Source: Aureisphaera galaxeae (GTDB taxonomy: Bacteria > Bacteroidota > Bacteroidia > Flavobacteriales > Flavobacteriaceae). Taken from it: a stretch of DNA of 64,000 nt. The notes beneath the pieces were generated by a model. It did no database searches. It saw nothing but the letters and a program-made list of their open reading frames with translations, and was not told where the DNA came from. The translations under genes were made by a program, and so were the position numbers. Position 1 is the first letter of the stretch; each line of letters begins with the position of its first letter. This document shows, in pieces, positions 43,894-53,288 of this stretch. The stretch lies in contig NZ_JAQQTF010000002.1 of assembly GCF_028561275.1 (NCBI RefSeq), forward strand, positions 590,812 to 654,811, in the 5' to 3' direction.

Positions 43894-45114
43894 ATGCGTT
43901 TAATTGTTCCCTTAATATGTTTGCTTATTCTTTTTTCCTGTAAGAAACCTGTGTCCATGAAAGATGATGTGGTCTTTCTTTCAAGTGATGAGATGCAGGG
44001 AAGGGAAACCGGAACAGCGGGCGAACTCTTGGCCGCGGACTATATTGCTGAGCGTTTTTCCGACAATGGACTCGAAGCCAAGGGAACCGATGGGTACTTT
44101 CAGGACTTCACCTTTAAACCGAGTAGCAATCCACATGAAGAAACAGAATTCCTTTCAGATAGAAGCACCGATAGTACGGTTACTGGACGTAATGTGGTTG
44201 CTTATTTAAACAATGAGGCAGCGCGTACAGTAGTCATTGGTGCCCACTACGATCATTTGGGAATGGGTGGCTTTGGATCGTTACACCGGGGTGAGGAAAA
44301 AGTACACAATGGTGCGGACGATAACGCCAGTGGTATTGCTATGCTATTGCGCTTGGCTGAAATGCTGCATACCAACGAAGGGACCGAAGAGAACAACTAT
44401 GTCTTCATTGCATTTTCCGGTGAAGAGATGGGACTGTTAGGGTCGGCTTACTGGGTGAAGAATGCTACGATCGACATTAGTTCTGTAAATTATATGATGA
44501 ATATGGATATGGTGGGGCGACTTAATGAAGAGAATACCCTTGCGGTGCACGGAGTAGGGACTTCGCCTATTTTTAAGCAAACGCTTATGTCGAACAATAA
44601 GGATTTCAGCCTTTCGGAATTCGAAAGTGGGATTGGCCCGAGCGATTTCACTTCCTTCTATGTGTACGATATTCCCGTATTGTCATTTTTTACAGGACAG
44701 CATGAAGACTATCACAAACCCGAAGACGATGCCGAGAAGTTGAATTATGAAGGCATGGATAAGATTCTTTCGTATATCTATGACATTGCTATGGATTTGG
44801 ATGATAACGGGAAATTGGCCTTCCGTAAGACCAAAAATGAAAGTGAAGAAGTGCCTGCTTTTAAAGTAGGTCTAGGAGTGGTCCCCGATTATTTGTACAC
44901 GGGCTCAGGAATGCGAATCGATGGGGTAAGTGAAGATAAACCTGCACAAAAAGCAGGACTTAAGAAAGGCGATGTTGTGGTAAAAATGGGTGATAGCACT
45001 GTAGTCGATTTAATGAGCTATATGAAAGTTTTGTCCACGTTTGATAACGGACAGAAAACCAAGGTGGTGGTAGAACGAGATGGGGAGAAGATCGAGGTAG
45101 AGGTAGAGTTCTAG
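43894..45114 (+). CDS. M28 metallopeptidase lipoprotein with PDZ domain
   Basis: ATG 43894 starts a lipoprotein signal (LICLLILFSC, Cys16). 406 residues. The M28 zinc motifs are IGAHYDHLGMGG, NGADDNASGIAMLL, FIAFSGEEMGLLGS and DMVGRL. Residues about 315-406 form a PDZ domain (GSGMRIDGVSEDKPAQKAGLKKGDVV). It probably acts as an aminopeptidase in the periplasm. The ORF track frame extends further upstream but would run through the opposite gene. Confidence 0.9.
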   Translation: MRLIVPLICLLILFSCKKPVSMKDDVVFLSSDEMQGRETGTAGELLAADYIAERFSDNGLEAKGTDGYFQDFTFKPSSNPHEETEFLSDRSTDSTVTGRNVVAYLNNEAARTVVIGAHYDHLGMGGFGSLHRGEEKVHNGADDNASGIAMLLRLAEMLHTNEGTEENNYVFIAFSGEEMGLLGSAYWVKNATIDISSVNYMMNMDMVGRLNEENTLAVHGVGTSPIFKQTLMSNNKDFSLSEFESGIGPSDFTSFYVYDIPVLSFFTGQHEDYHKPEDDAEKLNYEGMDKILSYIYDIAMDLDDNGKLAFRKTKNESEEVPAFKVGLGVVPDYLYTGSGMRIDGVSEDKPAQKAGLKKGDVVVKMGDSTVVDLMSYMKVLSTFDNGQKTKVVVERDGEKIEVEVEF

Positions 45115-45329
45115 AAACCACCTAATAGACTGGCGCAGACGCCAAGACTAATAAGGAGATAAATGCCGCTAATGATCCAAAGGACTTTGGCGGTATTCTT
45201 TTTTTTCTTGGCTCGATAAACACCTCCAATGATTGCCAAAATTATGGGAATACCAAAGCCAACAAAAAAGATCATAAATACCAATAATCCTAAGCCGTCC
45301 ATATTACCTTCAACTAGTATCGCATTCAT
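45111..45329 (-). CDS. Small hypothetical membrane protein
   Basis: 72 residues with two hydrophobic segments (about 14-38 and 48-70) and a KKKKN turn between. Its start overlaps the stop of the radical SAM gene (ATGA), so it belongs to that operon. Family not recognised. Confidence 0.6.
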   Translation of the reverse strand: MNAILVEGNMDGLGLLVFMIFFVGFGIPIILAIIGGVYRAKKKKNTAKVLWIISGIYLLISLGVCASLLGGF

Positions 45330-46720
45330 AGTGTTTCTTCTTGTAGTGTAGTAAGATACGCTCTTTTTTCATCACGATAAAACAAATTCATCGTTTCAAA
45401 AGGGATGATGTTATAGTCCTTGTTCACAATATGGACACAGGATTTCTTAATTGCCCGAACATCGAAATTGTGAGCGTCGATAAATTGCATCACAATGATT
45501 CGAAACAGATTGTCATAACCCAAATTGGGAGCATCTACATGTGGAAGGCAGCACATAATGGATTTTAGGTTTTCTTCGGCTGCTTCCACAGAATTCCCTG
45601 TACTGAACAATTCGATCATTTTGCCATGTAACGCCTCGTCCTGCTCATACACGATGGTATTTTTGCTATTGTCCAATAAGTCATTAGGATTGATATAGCG
45701 TGTTAATGGAAACACCTCTTCGCCCAGCTTTAGCGCATACCCCATAACCAAAGCATCTGGGTTGCAGGGCACAGGAATGAGATCGTCGGCATTGAATAAT
45801 GGAGCCTGTTCCAATATTTTTCTTCGAACTTCTGTAAGTGTAATTCTGTCGGTAGTGGTGTTGAAGTTCTCCAATCTTCCCGCAATTTGGGTGGGTTGAA
45901 AAGTCACTCCCCGAACACATTTTTGTTGAAGGCCATACTCGATGATTTTACCTATTTCATGATCGTTTTCCCCTTTCTGAAGTGTCACGACCAAAGTGGT
46001 AGATAGATTTACTTCGTTGAGATTTTGTATGGCGGCTTCACGGATACTGAAAAGATCCGCACCACGCATTTTCTGAAGGACCTCATTTTCAAACGAATCA
46101 AATTGAAGATAAATCTCAAAGTCGGGAGCGTAGCTTTTTAAACGGGTTGCAAAGTCTTTTTCCTTGGCAATTCGGATACCATTGGTGTTTACCATTAAAT
46201 GCCGAATGGGAAGGGATTTGGCATAATCCAATATTTCGAAAAACTGAGGATGTATGGTCGGTTCACCACCACTTATCTGGACAACATCGGGTTCCTTTTC
46301 ATGTTCTACGATGGTATCCAGCATCTTCTTTACCTCTTCCAAACTACGATGCCTTCCGTAGTGTGGAGAAGAGCCCGCGTAACAAGTTGGGCAGGTAAGA
46401 TTGCATCGGTCGGTAATTTCAATAATGGTCAAGCAGGAATGCTGCTCATGATCGGTACACAAACCGCAATCGTACGGGCAACCGTAGTGGACCTTTGTGT
46501 TGAATTTATAGGGAGTTTCCGAAGGTTTGTTATAGTTGCGCAAGTTTTTATAGTACTCAATATCGTCGGCAATGAGCACTTTCGAATTCCCATGCTCCTT
46601 GCACCGTTTCAACATATAGACATTGCCTTTTTCAAATACAATTTTTGCGTCTACCCTTTTTAGGCATTCCGGACATAGGCTTAGGGTGAAGTCGTAATAG
46701 GTGTACTTTCTTTCAGGCAT
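45326..46720 (-). CDS. Radical SAM protein of the tetraether-synthase-like family
   Basis: 464 residues. The SAM cluster is CNLTCPTC (Cys106, Cys110, Cys113). Additional Cys sets lie at 16/19/40 (rubredoxin-like CPEC ... KRC) and 81/85/88/96 (CPYDCGLC ... C), with more at the C-terminus (IMCCLP). This arrangement of three extra cluster sites matches the archaeal Tes (MJ0619-like) group and its bacterial homologues, which couple lipid chains. The gene downstream on the same strand order is followed by an Lgt-like membrane protein gene upstream (46728), making a lipid role plausible. Confidence 0.8.
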   Translation of the reverse strand: MPERKYTYYDFTLSLCPECLKRVDAKIVFEKGNVYMLKRCKEHGNSKVLIADDIEYYKNLRNYNKPSETPYKFNTKVHYGCPYDCGLCTDHEQHSCLTIIEITDRCNLTCPTCYAGSSPHYGRHRSLEEVKKMLDTIVEHEKEPDVVQISGGEPTIHPQFFEILDYAKSLPIRHLMVNTNGIRIAKEKDFATRLKSYAPDFEIYLQFDSFENEVLQKMRGADLFSIREAAIQNLNEVNLSTTLVVTLQKGENDHEIGKIIEYGLQQKCVRGVTFQPTQIAGRLENFNTTTDRITLTEVRRKILEQAPLFNADDLIPVPCNPDALVMGYALKLGEEVFPLTRYINPNDLLDNSKNTIVYEQDEALHGKMIELFSTGNSVEAAEENLKSIMCCLPHVDAPNLGYDNLFRIIVMQFIDAHNFDVRAIKKSCVHIVNKDYNIIPFETMNLFYRDEKRAYLTTLQEETL

Positions 46721-46727
46721 AGTGCTT

Positions 46728-47462
46728 TCAGCTTTTAATGGACAAGATAGTTTTTCTGTAGTAAATAAGGCAGACGATACATAAGTATTGAATCGAGCTT
46801 AACCCTAACAACAGGAACTCATTCGGTTTAAGGAATTCAATAAAGAATCGAAAAGCGAAATAGGCGATCATGAAGAAAGCAAAGATCTTCCCGCTTTTCA
46901 GGGGAACCTTGGCTTGAATCCGTTTCAGGAAAACAAATAGGAACGCCAAAAACAATAATTCGTACAGTGCTAAGGGATGTCGCAATAAACCATCTCCCAA
47001 ATCCATTCCCAAAAAGGAGTTGGTTACCGTACCGTAAGTAAACTCGTTGGTTCCCGAGAGAAAACAGCCAATACGCCCGATGAAAATTCCAAGGATGATA
47101 GGAAAGGTAAAGAGATCGCCAGAAGATTGGGTCTCGCCAATAATTTTCTTAGCGATTTCTACCCCAAGCAACCCACCGAAGAGTCCGCCCATGATGGTTT
47201 TGGTATTGAGGAGTACAAGCCATACATTTTCTGAAAAGTCAATAAACGGATATTCCAACCATCCAACCACACGCGAACCTACCAGAGCTCCAAATATGGC
47301 TCCTAAAATGATGGATAACCGATTCGTATATGAAATAGGATCATTGGAGTTTTTGCGTAAATACACATAGTAACGAAAGGCAATTAAAAAGGCTAGGTAT
47401 TCCAGAATAAGGTGCACATTCCAGTGTATTCCAAAAAAAGTAGGCTCGAAGGGTAGCTCCAA
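46728..47462 (-). CDS. Lgt-like membrane protein (prolipoprotein diacylglyceryl transferase homologue)
   Basis: 244 residues, about seven transmembrane helices. GRIGCFLSGTNE near 125-136 is the Lgt signature with its Arg. The other key site, HGG in E. coli Lgt, reads MGG (IMGGLFGGLLG), so the essential His is missing. It is therefore probably a paralogue with another job, perhaps acting on lipids with the radical SAM enzyme seven bases downstream. Confidence 0.8.
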   Translation of the reverse strand: MELPFEPTFFGIHWNVHLILEYLAFLIAFRYYVYLRKNSNDPISYTNRLSIILGAIFGALVGSRVVGWLEYPFIDFSENVWLVLLNTKTIMGGLFGGLLGVEIAKKIIGETQSSGDLFTFPIILGIFIGRIGCFLSGTNEFTYGTVTNSFLGMDLGDGLLRHPLALYELLFLAFLFVFLKRIQAKVPLKSGKIFAFFMIAYFAFRFFIEFLKPNEFLLLGLSSIQYLCIVCLIYYRKTILSIKS

Positions 47463-47496
47463 TGGATATAGATATTTTACCTAAAAGTAAACTATT

Positions 47497-48405
47497 TTAG
47501 AAACTCCTCATAAACGACAATACCATATATAAATGGGGCTTTGTGCCGCTGGTTGCAGGCGTCGCGAAATTATAGCTCAATTTATAATTGTTCCGTTTGT
47601 TGTGATGGAACATTTCAAAATTATAGAGAAAGAGGTTTTGGTAGGGTTCTTTCAGGAAGACCGAAAAGTCTTCGACGATGTGTCCTTCTAACAAAGCATC
47701 GTGAAAAATATAACGATACCCAACCCGAACCGAAAAGAACCACTCCTTGGCATAATCGCCCAATTGCTGATAGGCCGATGAGGTGTTCATTGGGTTCCTT
47801 TTTCCGAAGTAAAAAGCGACATCACTCTGTAGGTATATATCCTTGGTTCCTAAAGCGCCTATGGGATTTAAAGCCATGTACACACTAAAGGGATTGGGTT
47901 CTAATTTCCATTCACGCACGTATTGAAGGTAGAGGTTGGTATGAAGACTGTTTTTTATTTGTCCCTCCCAAGTAGCGATTCGGGAATCCTCTGCGGCAGA
48001 TTCGTGAAAGTAACTTTGCAATTGTTCGGCCTTGGATAGTGGCCCTGAGAATCCGAACAATAAACTGGCATCGATCATCCGTTTGTTATTGGTAAGCATA
48101 ATACCATTGGAGATACCTATAAATCCTGCGTAGGGACGATCTAGGCGTTTTAAACTCACTTCCAAAAGATCCGCAGGGGTATAGATTTCTTGCTGAATGA
48201 AAAAGCGGTATTGCCGCTTGTTGACGGAATCACTTCGGGTAATATCATGCGATCGAATACCGATAAATGAACCCGTAGTATAATATCGGTCCGTGAAGAG
48301 TAAAAAATCGTTATCATGTCGCAGTTCGAAGGCAGTTTTGTATACACGGTCCGACGGAGAGGGCACATCGCGTTCTTGTCCTTGGACTTGGAAGAAACAA
48401 GACAA
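47497..48405 (-). CDS. LpxR-type lipid A deacylase family protein, start disrupted
   Basis: 302 residues from a TTG at 48405. ELRHDNDFLLFTDRYYTTGSF and RPYAGFIG match the LpxR/DUF2219 outer-membrane beta-barrel that removes acyl chains from lipid A. The signal peptide is cut short in this frame: the hydrophobic residues IYFFALSCFFQVQGQ extend upstream without any start codon. An ATG at 48432 lies in another frame and would join perfectly if the A6 run at 48410-48415 were one base shorter. Either a real frameshift, a slippery tract or a sequence error. Confidence 0.75.
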   Translation of the reverse strand: MSCFFQVQGQERDVPSPSDRVYKTAFELRHDNDFLLFTDRYYTTGSFIGIRSHDITRSDSVNKRQYRFFIQQEIYTPADLLEVSLKRLDRPYAGFIGISNGIMLTNNKRMIDASLLFGFSGPLSKAEQLQSYFHESAAEDSRIATWEGQIKNSLHTNLYLQYVREWKLEPNPFSVYMALNPIGALGTKDIYLQSDVAFYFGKRNPMNTSSAYQQLGDYAKEWFFSVRVGYRYIFHDALLEGHIVEDFSVFLKEPYQNLFLYNFEMFHHNKRNNYKLSYNFATPATSGTKPHLYMVLSFMRSF

Positions 48406-48508
48406 GGCGAAAAAATAAATCCATAGCGATTTTACCCTAAGCTGCGTATTTATGAATTCGATACAGGGGACCTTTTAGAGTTCGGAGGGAAAGGTACTAC
48501 AAATTTCG

Positions 48509-49999
48509 TTAGGCCTTAGAGACAAGGCTCTTGAAGAAAACGAAGCCGAAACCTAAGAATAGCATGAAATGGAATGGGAACAACCCGAAATCACCGCCTT
48601 GGTCACCCACAACAAAGGCCGAATACATACCAAAGGCAAAATAGGCCATAAGCAATCCTTCGATGATCACATTGGGGGATATTTTCTTTTTCAGGTATTT
48701 ATTGCCTTTCCATCCGTCCTTCAAGGACTTGATGTTGAATTTAGGGGTTCGGATAAACTCACTTTTCTTACCCAAATGCCCTTCCAATACCGCCAATGAA
48801 TTGTGGACGGAGAAGCCCATGGCAATGGAGAAGAACACAAAGAACATACCCACATATTCGAAGAAACGGGACAGTCCGCCGCCATAAATATTCTTGTACG
48901 TAAACCAATAACAGATAAAGAAGATAATGGTGCTTATTACAAAGAAGCTCATCACAATGAAGTACGTCTTTAAGTGGGCATACTCATTCTTAATATAGAG
49001 CATAGGGATACTTAAGATGGCTACGATGAGGATGTTCAGGAACATGGTACTATTCAACAAGTGAAGAATCCCATGTATTTTGGTTTTGAAGGATGTATTC
49101 TCATTTTTTATCACCTTCCAGAGCATTTTCTGAAAGTTTTCGGCTCCACCTTTGTTCCAACGGAACTGTTGCGAACGTGCCGCACTAATGACCACAGGAA
49201 GCTCGGCCGGGGTTTCTACTTCTTCCAAATATTTGAATTTCCAGTTTTTCAACTGGGCACGATAGCTCAGATCTAAGTCTTCTGTAAGGGTGTCGCCTTC
49301 CCAATTTCCAGCATCGATAATGCATTCCTTTCGCCAAACTCCAGCTGTACCGTTGAAATTGATAAAATGCCCTTCGCTATTTCTTCCTACCTGCTCCAAG
49401 GTAAAGTGCGCATCCAACGCAAATGCTTGTACTCGGGTAAGGATAGAATATTCACGGTTAATGTGACCCCAACGGGTTTGTACCACCCCGATTTCCTGGT
49501 TTTTGAAATAAGGGACCGTATTTAGTAACCAGTCTTTTTTCGGGAGGAAATCGGCATCGAAAATGGCAATAAATTCCCCTTTGGCAGTTTCCAAACCTTC
49601 TTTAAGGGCGCCTGCCTTAAAACCAACACGATTTACACGGGTTACGTGCTTAATGTCCAATCCGGTTTGTTGCAGTTTTTTAATATGGGCAGCGGTACTC
49701 TCCAAGGATTCATCGGTAGAATCGTCCAGTACTTGGATTTCCAGTTTGTCCTTTGGATATTCTATTTGTGCAATGTTGTCCAATAAGCGCTCCATTACGT
49801 ACAGTTCGTTGAATACGGGAAGCTGAATGGTTACGTTTGGAATTTCGTCGGGATTGGAAAAATCGAACTTAGGACATTCCTCCTTGCGTTTTCGGGCCCT
49901 TAGATAGTTAAATAACAGATTGAGCTGGGCCAACGCATACATAAAGATAAGTAGGAGGGCGACGGAATAGATGGTTATGGTGATGGTTTCCCAGAACAT
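48509..49999 (-). CDS. Family 2 glycosyltransferase, cellulose-synthase-like
   Basis: 496 residues. N-terminal helix (8-30), then a GT2 domain with the motifs LDDSTDES, FDADFLP, TEDLDLSYR and QQFRWNKG (D, DxD, TED, QxxRW), and four C-terminal helices. This is a processive-type enzyme related to mannan/glucan synthases. Its start overlaps the stop of the upstream GT2 gene by one base (TAATG). Confidence 0.88.
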   Translation of the reverse strand: MFWETITITIYSVALLLIFMYALAQLNLLFNYLRARKRKEECPKFDFSNPDEIPNVTIQLPVFNELYVMERLLDNIAQIEYPKDKLEIQVLDDSTDESLESTAAHIKKLQQTGLDIKHVTRVNRVGFKAGALKEGLETAKGEFIAIFDADFLPKKDWLLNTVPYFKNQEIGVVQTRWGHINREYSILTRVQAFALDAHFTLEQVGRNSEGHFINFNGTAGVWRKECIIDAGNWEGDTLTEDLDLSYRAQLKNWKFKYLEEVETPAELPVVISAARSQQFRWNKGGAENFQKMLWKVIKNENTSFKTKIHGILHLLNSTMFLNILIVAILSIPMLYIKNEYAHLKTYFIVMSFFVISTIIFFICYWFTYKNIYGGGLSRFFEYVGMFFVFFSIAMGFSVHNSLAVLEGHLGKKSEFIRTPKFNIKSLKDGWKGNKYLKKKISPNVIIEGLLMAYFAFGMYSAFVVGDQGGDFGLFPFHFMLFLGFGFVFFKSLVSKA

Positions 50000-50691
50000 T
50001 ATTTCACACTGTATTTAAAAATCCAACCTAAGATTTTTACGCCTGCAAATATAGCACCTTTTACGGTTCCTGAAACTTTTGAGACACCTATTCTATTTCG
50101 GTATTTCACAGGAACTTCGACGTAAGAAAACTTCTTTTTCAATGCTTTTAGCTGCATTTCCACAGTCCAGCCATAGGTCTTATCCTCCATATTCAAGGAT
50201 AGCAGCTTGTCATATTTAATAGCTCTAAACGGCCCTAGGTCTGTAAATCTGGATCGGAAGAAGATGCGCATTAGGGACGTCGCCAACCAGTTCCCAAATT
50301 TTTGGGGACCCGTCATCGAACCTGCTTCCCGTAGGGACTTAACGCGTGCGCCTATGACCATATCCATATCTTCTTCAATAATGGGTTTTACGATTTCCGT
50401 TAATTGCTCTGGATAGTCACTATAGTCGCCATCCAAAAACACAATAATATCAGGCTTCTCACTTTTCGAGGCGACATATTCCATTCCTTTTAAACAGGCG
50501 TAGCCATATCCTCTTCTTTCTTCCTGTAGCACGGTAGCCCCTGCTTCCTTTGCCACTGTTTCGGTAGCATCGGTAGAATTGTTGCTCACCACAATGACTT
50601 CGTTTACATGTTTGGGGATATCCCCAATGACTTTATAAATGGAACCCTCTTCGTTATAAGCGGGAATAATTACGGAAATATTGGGATTCAT
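49999..50691 (-). CDS. Family 2 glycosyltransferase, dolichyl-phosphate sugar synthase type
   Basis: 230 residues. SVIIPAYNEEGSIYKVI, VVSNNSTDAT and VFLDGDYSDYP show the GT-A fold with the DxD-type motif; RYKNR-type basic stretch and no strong C-terminal helix. It transfers sugar to a polyprenyl phosphate or similar acceptor. It overlaps the MORN-protein gene by four bases and the next GT by one. Confidence 0.85.
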   Translation of the reverse strand: MNPNISVIIPAYNEEGSIYKVIGDIPKHVNEVIVVSNNSTDATETVAKEAGATVLQEERRGYGYACLKGMEYVASKSEKPDIIVFLDGDYSDYPEQLTEIVKPIIEEDMDMVIGARVKSLREAGSMTGPQKFGNWLATSLMRIFFRSRFTDLGPFRAIKYDKLLSLNMEDKTYGWTVEMQLKALKKKFSYVEVPVKYRNRIGVSKVSGTVKGAIFAGVKILGWIFKYSVK

Positions 50692-51203
50692 CGAAGGGAA
50701 ACATCGGGATTGTCACGTTTAAAGGATACTATGGAAGTCCATTCCCCATCCTTTTTATCGTTTTTGTATCGCTCTGCTCTAACCAATTTTCTCTTGTTAT
50801 ATCGCAAACCGAACCCGTTTTTTTGATTGTTTTTGTACTGAAATTTACTTGTCTTGCGGTTCGCAATATCGTAAAAAATCCACCAATTTTCCGCACTATC
50901 CATTACATAGTGCCCTTCCTTTTCCAACTTACCGTTTTTATCGTAAAAATGCCAGTACCCATTTTTCTTGTTATCGGAATAATGACCCTTCGCAGCTATT
51001 TCTCCATTAGGATGGTAATAAATCCAAAAATCGGTCTTTGTATTCATGGATTGCCAGCCTTCAGACTTTAGCTTTCCATTGCTGTAAAATTCCTTGGCAT
51101 ACGTTTTTTCTGAAATGTCAACGCTTGGGCTTGCGGCAATGGATGCTGTACCCATGTTTAGGGATAGGATACAAAACAGTAAATAAAAGATTGGCGTTTT
51201 CAT
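50688..51203 (-). CDS. MORN-repeat secreted protein
   Basis: 171 residues with a signal peptide (1-23). Five MORN-like repeats of the YxxGKLxxEGxxxN type (FYSNGKLKSEGW, YHPNGEIAAKGHY, YDKNGKLEKEGHY). Related proteins are annotated as YwqK-family, a name that does not by itself show antitoxin function. It is the first gene of the three-gene glycosyltransferase operon. Confidence 0.8.
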   Translation of the reverse strand: MKTPIFYLLFCILSLNMGTASIAASPSVDISEKTYAKEFYSNGKLKSEGWQSMNTKTDFWIYYHPNGEIAAKGHYSDNKKNGYWHFYDKNGKLEKEGHYVMDSAENWWIFYDIANRKTSKFQYKNNQKNGFGLRYNKRKLVRAERYKNDKKDGEWTSIVSFKRDNPDVSLR

Positions 51204-51244
51204 GATAGCTATGTCGAAGAAACAGAGCTATCCTAACGAAGAAA

Positions 51245-51688
51245 TTAAATTTCTTGCGAGAAAATTTTTCGATCTACAATTTTGGATAGCATAAGGGAAG
51301 TGGTGAGTTCCCCATATTGGGAAAGCCGCCTGTTCAATTCTTCCAAATGTTCCGTATCGCGAACAAAAGCCTTCATGAGCATGCAATCGTTTCCTGTTAG
51401 CTTTAAACATTCACATACTTCATTCACCGTTTGAACATATTCTTCAAACCGTTCTACTTGCCCGAATCGGATCTTGATGGAAATGTAAACACACAATGTA
51501 TAACCCAGGGCCTTTATATTGAGATTTGCATGATAACCATTTATAATCCCGGCCTCTTCCAATTTCTGAATTCTTTCTGAAACCGAAGGAGAAGAGATAC
51601 CTACGTTTTTGGCTATTTCGGTTAAGGGCCTACGGGCATTCTCTTGAAGTTGCTGTAAAATTAGCCAATTGGTGTCATCTAATTTCAT
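51245..51688 (-). CDS. Lrp/AsnC-family transcriptional regulator
   Basis: 147 residues. N-terminal winged helix (LDDTNWLILQQLQENARRPLTEIAKNVGISSPSVSERI) and C-terminal RAM ligand-binding domain. It is divergent from the PLP decarboxylase gene, 119 bp away, which is the likely target. The amino acid sensed is unknown. The intergenic stretch is AT-rich with TACCTTTA (51780-51787) as a possible -7 box for the decarboxylase. Confidence 0.92.
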   Translation of the reverse strand: MKLDDTNWLILQQLQENARRPLTEIAKNVGISSPSVSERIQKLEEAGIINGYHANLNIKALGYTLCVYISIKIRFGQVERFEEYVQTVNEVCECLKLTGNDCMLMKAFVRDTEHLEELNRRLSQYGELTTSLMLSKIVDRKIFSQEI

Positions 51689-51807
51689 TTATTAGGATTT
51701 AATCAAAAATTATTATATAAAATTAGGCAAAAATTACATTTACCCAAATATATTAATTTTTTGAAATACTAAGGGCCACTACCTTTACAACGTCTAATGC
51801 TAAACCA

Positions 51808-53232
51808 ATGCTTATGAATTTTGATCTTACCTCTAGTGAACGAAACACTACTTGGAATTTCCTTTGGAATGAGTTAGAAGACTATTACTCCAAAACAGAA
51901 AAACAGAGAACTGCTATATATCCAGAACGCAAAGAAGTGGTTCATGCGTTGGATTCGGACTTTGAACAGCCCAGGTCGACAAAAGAAGCAGTAGAATATG
52001 TACTGAAGAGTTTGTCAAAGTATGCCGTGCATACACCGCATCCAGCGTACTACGGAATGTTCAACCCTAGAGCCAATTTTCCATCAATTTTGGCAGATGT
52101 AATTTCTGCGGTTTACAATCCACAATTGGCGGCATGGGGACATGCGCCATTTGCCGTTGAAGTGGAACATATGCTTATTCAAAGGATAGGAGAGAAGTTT
52201 GGATATACTGCACCTAATATCGATGGTGTTTTTGCCACGGGAGGGCAAGAAGCCCATATAACTGGATTATTGTGCGCATTGCATGAAAAGTACCCTGACT
52301 TCGCCTCTTCGGGTGTCCAAGGCTTAGAAAAACTCCCTGTTGTCTATTGCTCTAGTGCTAGTCATCATGCTACTATTAAGGCAGCCCGGGTATGCGGTTT
52401 GGGAGGAAGTGCCGTGAAATATATAGAAGTGGACGATGAACAACGCATGCGGGTCGATGAATTGGAACGCCAGATCAAAGAAGACTTAGAGTTGGGATTG
52501 CAGCCATTTTTCGTATTTGCCACGATGGGGACTACGGGCTCGGGTGCTATCGACCCTCTTCCAGAAATAAATGAAATAGCTAAGCAATACAATCTTTGGG
52601 TACATGCAGATGCGGCCTATGGAGGAGCTGTTCGATTAACAAAAGAACACACAGAGCTTCTAGATGGAATAGAAAATACCGATTCTATAACCTTCGATGC
52701 GCATAAGTGGCTTTCGGTACCCATGGCTGCCAGTCTTTTTATAACCAAACACAGATATGCCCTCGGGAAGGCCTTTAGCATAAGTGCTAATTTTATGCCT
52801 GAAGAAGAAGATGAAATAGACCGATTGAGTTCGTATACCCATTCCATTCAGTGGTCCAGAAGGTTCATAGGTCTTAAGCTTTATTTACCATTACTTGTTT
52901 TTGGATGGGAAGGTTATGAAGAAACAATTCTCCACCAAATACGCATGGGAGATTATTTAAGGGAGCAACTCCTTGCCAATGGTTGGAAGATCTACAATCA
53001 TTCCCAACTGCCTATAGTATGCTTTACCGATGAACGAATGGAAGAAGATGCTGCGTTTTCCAAATTTGTCTACGATCGGACCTTAGAAAAGGGAAATGCT
53101 TGGATTATAAATTACCCCTATGGAAAATATGCCACCCTAAGAGCTTGTATCACCAATTACAATACAACCGAAAAGCATATCGACGATTTGATCGATTGGC
53201 TTAATGAAAATCGAGAGGAGTATTTAAAATAG
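51808..53232 (+). CDS. Group II pyridoxal-phosphate-dependent decarboxylase
   Basis: 474 residues. Lys300 in FDAHKWLSVP binds PLP, with Asp268 (VHADAAYGG) and His187 (SASHHATIKAA) stacking on the cofactor. The family includes aromatic-L-amino-acid, glutamate and 2,4-diaminobutyrate decarboxylases; the sequence alone does not fix the substrate. Control by the divergent Lrp gene is probable. ATG 51814 is an alternative start. Confidence 0.88.
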   Translation: MLMNFDLTSSERNTTWNFLWNELEDYYSKTEKQRTAIYPERKEVVHALDSDFEQPRSTKEAVEYVLKSLSKYAVHTPHPAYYGMFNPRANFPSILADVISAVYNPQLAAWGHAPFAVEVEHMLIQRIGEKFGYTAPNIDGVFATGGQEAHITGLLCALHEKYPDFASSGVQGLEKLPVVYCSSASHHATIKAARVCGLGGSAVKYIEVDDEQRMRVDELERQIKEDLELGLQPFFVFATMGTTGSGAIDPLPEINEIAKQYNLWVHADAAYGGAVRLTKEHTELLDGIENTDSITFDAHKWLSVPMAASLFITKHRYALGKAFSISANFMPEEEDEIDRLSSYTHSIQWSRRFIGLKLYLPLLVFGWEGYEETILHQIRMGDYLREQLLANGWKIYNHSQLPIVCFTDERMEEDAAFSKFVYDRTLEKGNAWIINYPYGKYATLRACITNYNTTEKHIDDLIDWLNENREEYLK

Positions 53233-53241
53233 GAGAAATTA

Positions 53242-53269
53242 AAAAGCCGCTTTATTCTAGGCGGCTTTT
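53242..53269. terminator. Bidirectional terminator between convergent genes
   Basis: AAAAGCCGC, 10-nt loop, GCGGCTTTT: nine base pairs with T-runs on both strands, between the decarboxylase (+) and FeS protein (-) genes. Confidence 0.8.
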
Positions 53270-53288
53270 CATAATATTAGTTTGCAAA

